Shown here one piece after another: positions 5,782-7,534 of a DNA stretch of 7,534 bases. Source of the DNA: an uncultured Prevotellaceae bacterium (GTDB lineage Bacteria; Bacteroidota; Bacteroidia; Bacteroidales; Muribaculaceae); NCBI GenBank assembly GCA_947254205.1, contig CAMYCE010000103.1, positions 1-7,534 of the forward strand. The letters are read 5' to 3'. Below the pieces are notes generated by a model, which was not told the origin of the DNA, made no database searches, and saw only the letters and a list, made by a program, of their open reading frames with translations. Within the stretch, counting starts at the first letter, position 1; each line of letters starts with the position of its first letter. Made by a program: the position numbers and the translations under genes.

Positions 5782-6849
5782 TTAACTCACAATTTCTTGA
5801 TACACTTGCACATAACGCTTTGCCATGACAGCAATGTCAAATTGCTTGGCTCTGGCTTGGCATTTTTGGGCCACCTGCTCATATTTGGCGGGATTCTCGC
5901 AAAGGAGCCTAATAGCACTTGCGAGAGCCTGGGCATCGCCATGCTCAAAGAGCACACCACTGCCCTGCACCATTTCATGCAAGCCATCGACATCGCTGGC
6001 AATGAAGGGGCGCCCCGACGCCATGCCCTCGATGCTTGACAACGACAGTCCCTCCCAATGCGACGACAGCACCACCACATCGCACTGCTGCAAGAGTTGT
6101 GGCACATGGGGGCACACTCCAAGCAATTTCACACGTTTGCCCAAGTCTAACTCCTCAATCAAAGCCTCAAGAGCAGGTCTGCGCTCGCCATCGCCCACCA
6201 GCCACAAGCTATATTGCTCGGGTAGCTCATTCATGGCTCTAATAGCGGTATCTTGGTCTTTTTGCTCCCTGAAACCAGCTATCATCACTACTATAAAATG
6301 CCTATTGCTTGAAATGTCTTTTATTGGGTTTAAAAAACGGTCCACATCTACCCCATTATAAACAGTGCAAATTTTGCTGTTTGCACCAATATGCTGTTCC
6401 AAGTTGATGCGTGTCTGATTGGCTATACATATCACTCGGTCATATTGGCGATACATCAAGCGGTCGAGAGGTTTCCACCACCACTTGCCACGTCGACGAT
6501 TGGTGGCATTGTGCTCGGTTGTGATGAGCTTCACATGGCTCCTTGTCAAAGCCTTGGCTATGGGCACAAAGAGTTGACAGGCTGTGTTGTGGGTGTGAAT
6601 CACATCATAGTTTTTCACAAAATGGCGCAATTTTGCAATGTGCTTAGGGTGATACACATTATCGCCCACACTCAATTCATGAATCGTGATGCCTTGTCCG
6701 GCAAGGGCTTGCTTAAAGGGGGTGTCAACACCATCAAACACAAGCAACTCCACCTCATGGCCAAGTGCCCGCAACCGTGGCAACAAATCAACCATGAGCC
6801 GCTCGGCTCCACCCACTCGCAACGAGGTGATCACATGCAATATCTTCAT
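5782..6849 (-). CDS. GT4-family glycosyltransferase (GT-B fold)
   Basis: 355 residues. MKILHVITSLRVGGAERLM (1-19) is the typical GT4 N-terminus with the GGAER acceptor-side loop. VIHTHN (83-88) and TTEHN (110-114) close the first domain. In the C-terminal domain, AGFREQKDQD (191-200) is the donor-phosphate segment, WLVGDGE (216-222) follows, and SHWEGLSLSSIEGMASG (263-279) carries the EX7E pair Glu266 and Glu274. It should be a retaining transferase in the same glycan pathway as its neighbours. The sugar is not assignable. ATG 6849 is chosen over a TTG two codons upstream. It begins 21 bases after the GT2 stop, consistent with co-transcription. GC is about 52%. Confidence 0.92.
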   Translation of the reverse strand: MKILHVITSLRVGGAERLMVDLLPRLRALGHEVELLVFDGVDTPFKQALAGQGITIHELSVGDNVYHPKHIAKLRHFVKNYDVIHTHNTACQLFVPIAKALTRSHVKLITTEHNATNRRRGKWWWKPLDRLMYRQYDRVICIANQTRINLEQHIGANSKICTVYNGVDVDRFLNPIKDISSNRHFIVVMIAGFREQKDQDTAIRAMNELPEQYSLWLVGDGERRPALEALIEELDLGKRVKLLGVCPHVPQLLQQCDVVVLSSHWEGLSLSSIEGMASGRPFIASDVDGLHEMVQGSGVLFEHGDAQALASAIRLLCENPAKYEQVAQKCQARAKQFDIAVMAKRYVQVYQEIVS

Positions 6850-6870
6850 TTCCAATAAAAATCTACACTA

Positions 6871-7534
6871 TTATCTCTTAAATTGCATTTGGGCTTGTTG
6901 CTTCACCTTGCGCTTGATATAGAAATATAGCCCTATGCCCAACGGAATGGCCAGTAGCGTCAATAGCTTGCAAGGACTTTCTCGCAAAAAGACCTTGTTG
7001 CGTGCTCTAATCGAGCTCGACACATAGTGAATGCACACCATGAACTTGCGCTTGAAACTGCGGGTGCACAGCATCTCGGTTTTGCGAAAAAAAGCAAAAC
7101 CACGAGGGTTGCGCCAATATTGCCCATACATGCTGTAGCTCGAGCCATCGGGCTGATACTCGACCGTGACCAGTGGCTCGTTGAGAGTGAGCAACTTGTA
7201 GTCGCAATCAATGAGCATGTATTTATAGGCAAGTCCCACATAACGCTCACCCTGAAACAATGGATATTCGGGATAGGCTTTAATCACCGACGTGCGATAC
7301 ACCAATTTCTTGTCGCCTCGCCCACCTGCTTCATAAAATCCCTGCAAGGTGGTTTCATGCATGTGGGGGCTAAAGCGAGTGCCTATTATCATGCCATCGG
7401 CTGTTTGGTCGAGTGCCACAATGCCCGCATAGTTGTCGCTCCCATTTTTGCCCCAAAAATCAACAATTTTTTGCACAGCATCGTCGGGCATCCAGTCATC
7501 GCTATCGATGCAGGTGTTCAACTCGGTGTCGATG
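6871..7534 (-). CDS. GT2-family glycosyltransferase, 5' part off window
   Basis: The frame runs from the right edge to a TAA at 6871, leaving 220 residues of the C-terminal two thirds of a GT-A enzyme. The metal-binding DXD motif is visible right at the edge as CIDSDDWM (Asp10 and Asp12 of the visible part, 7498-7506). The missing 5' part should hold the first beta strands of the nucleotide-binding domain. YWRNPRGFAFFRKTEM and the segment after it resemble the C-terminal region of Bacteroides capsule GT2 enzymes. A hydrophobic stretch (about residues 190-206) followed by a Lys/Arg-rich tail suggests membrane association. An inverting transfer from a UDP-sugar is expected for the family. Donor and acceptor are unknown. 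An apparent in-window start (TTG at 7521) is not real, because the codons upstream of it continue the DXD-side strand. Confidence 0.9.
   Translation of the reverse strand, partial: IDTELNTCIDSDDWMPDDAVQKIVDFWGKNGSDNYAGIVALDQTADGMIIGTRFSPHMHETTLQGFYEAGGRGDKKLVYRTSVIKAYPEYPLFQGERYVGLAYKYMLIDCDYKLLTLNEPLVTVEYQPDGSSYSMYGQYWRNPRGFAFFRKTEMLCTRSFKRKFMVCIHYVSSSIRARNKVFLRESPCKLLTLLAIPLGIGLYFYIKRKVKQQAQMQFKR

Noticed and set aside
1..7534. tRNA, rRNA, riboswitch or other structured RNA genes.
   Set aside because: Nothing recognisable was seen on reading. Coding genes and the two repeats account for nearly all of the window.

Overview
The window is a stretch of a surface-glycan (capsule, exopolysaccharide or protein-glycan) biosynthesis locus. 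Every gene I can support reads leftward on the minus strand with short gaps (12 to 96 bases) or an overlap, so it looks like one operon. No promoter or terminator is evident. The protein types (a PglC/WcfS-type sugar-1-phosphate transferase, a PglE/WcfR-type aminotransferase and a Bacteroides-style GT2) and the scarcity of Shine-Dalgarno sites with A-rich leaders suggest Bacteroidales at roughly 50% GC. I cannot name a genus.

In transcription order (right to left) the genes are: the 3' part of a GT2 glycosyltransferase (7534-6871); a GT4 glycosyltransferase (6849-5782); a second GT4 (5736-4612); a very AT-rich GxxExxY gene (4523-4134) held between two 82-bp direct copies of a palindromic repeat (4526-4607 and 4047-4128); a PglC-type phosphoglycosyl transferase (4037-3426); a fold-type III PLP-dependent decarboxylase or racemase (3439-2234); an ATP-grasp ligase (2191-1190); and a PglE-type UDP-sugar aminotransferase (1177-1) whose C-terminus lies beyond the left edge.

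The likely joint role is as follows. PglE aminates a UDP-4-keto-6-deoxy-HexNAc, PglC loads the product onto undecaprenyl phosphate, and the GTs extend it. The unusual part is the decarboxylase plus ATP-grasp pair, which sits where a bacillosamine-type set would carry the PglD acetyltransferase. The pair is about 44-45% GC by hand count, while pglC and pglE on either side are about 54-55%, so it looks like a two-gene cassette inserted into an older pglC-pglE backbone. A testable idea is that it makes an amino acid or amine and joins it by an amide bond to the sugar, in place of the acetyl group. The second accessory unit is the repeat-flanked GxxExxY gene (about 34% GC), which resembles a small insertion unit.

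There is no stretch over 300 bases without a gene. The two widest gaps (4038-4133 and 4524-4611) are filled almost entirely by the repeat copies.
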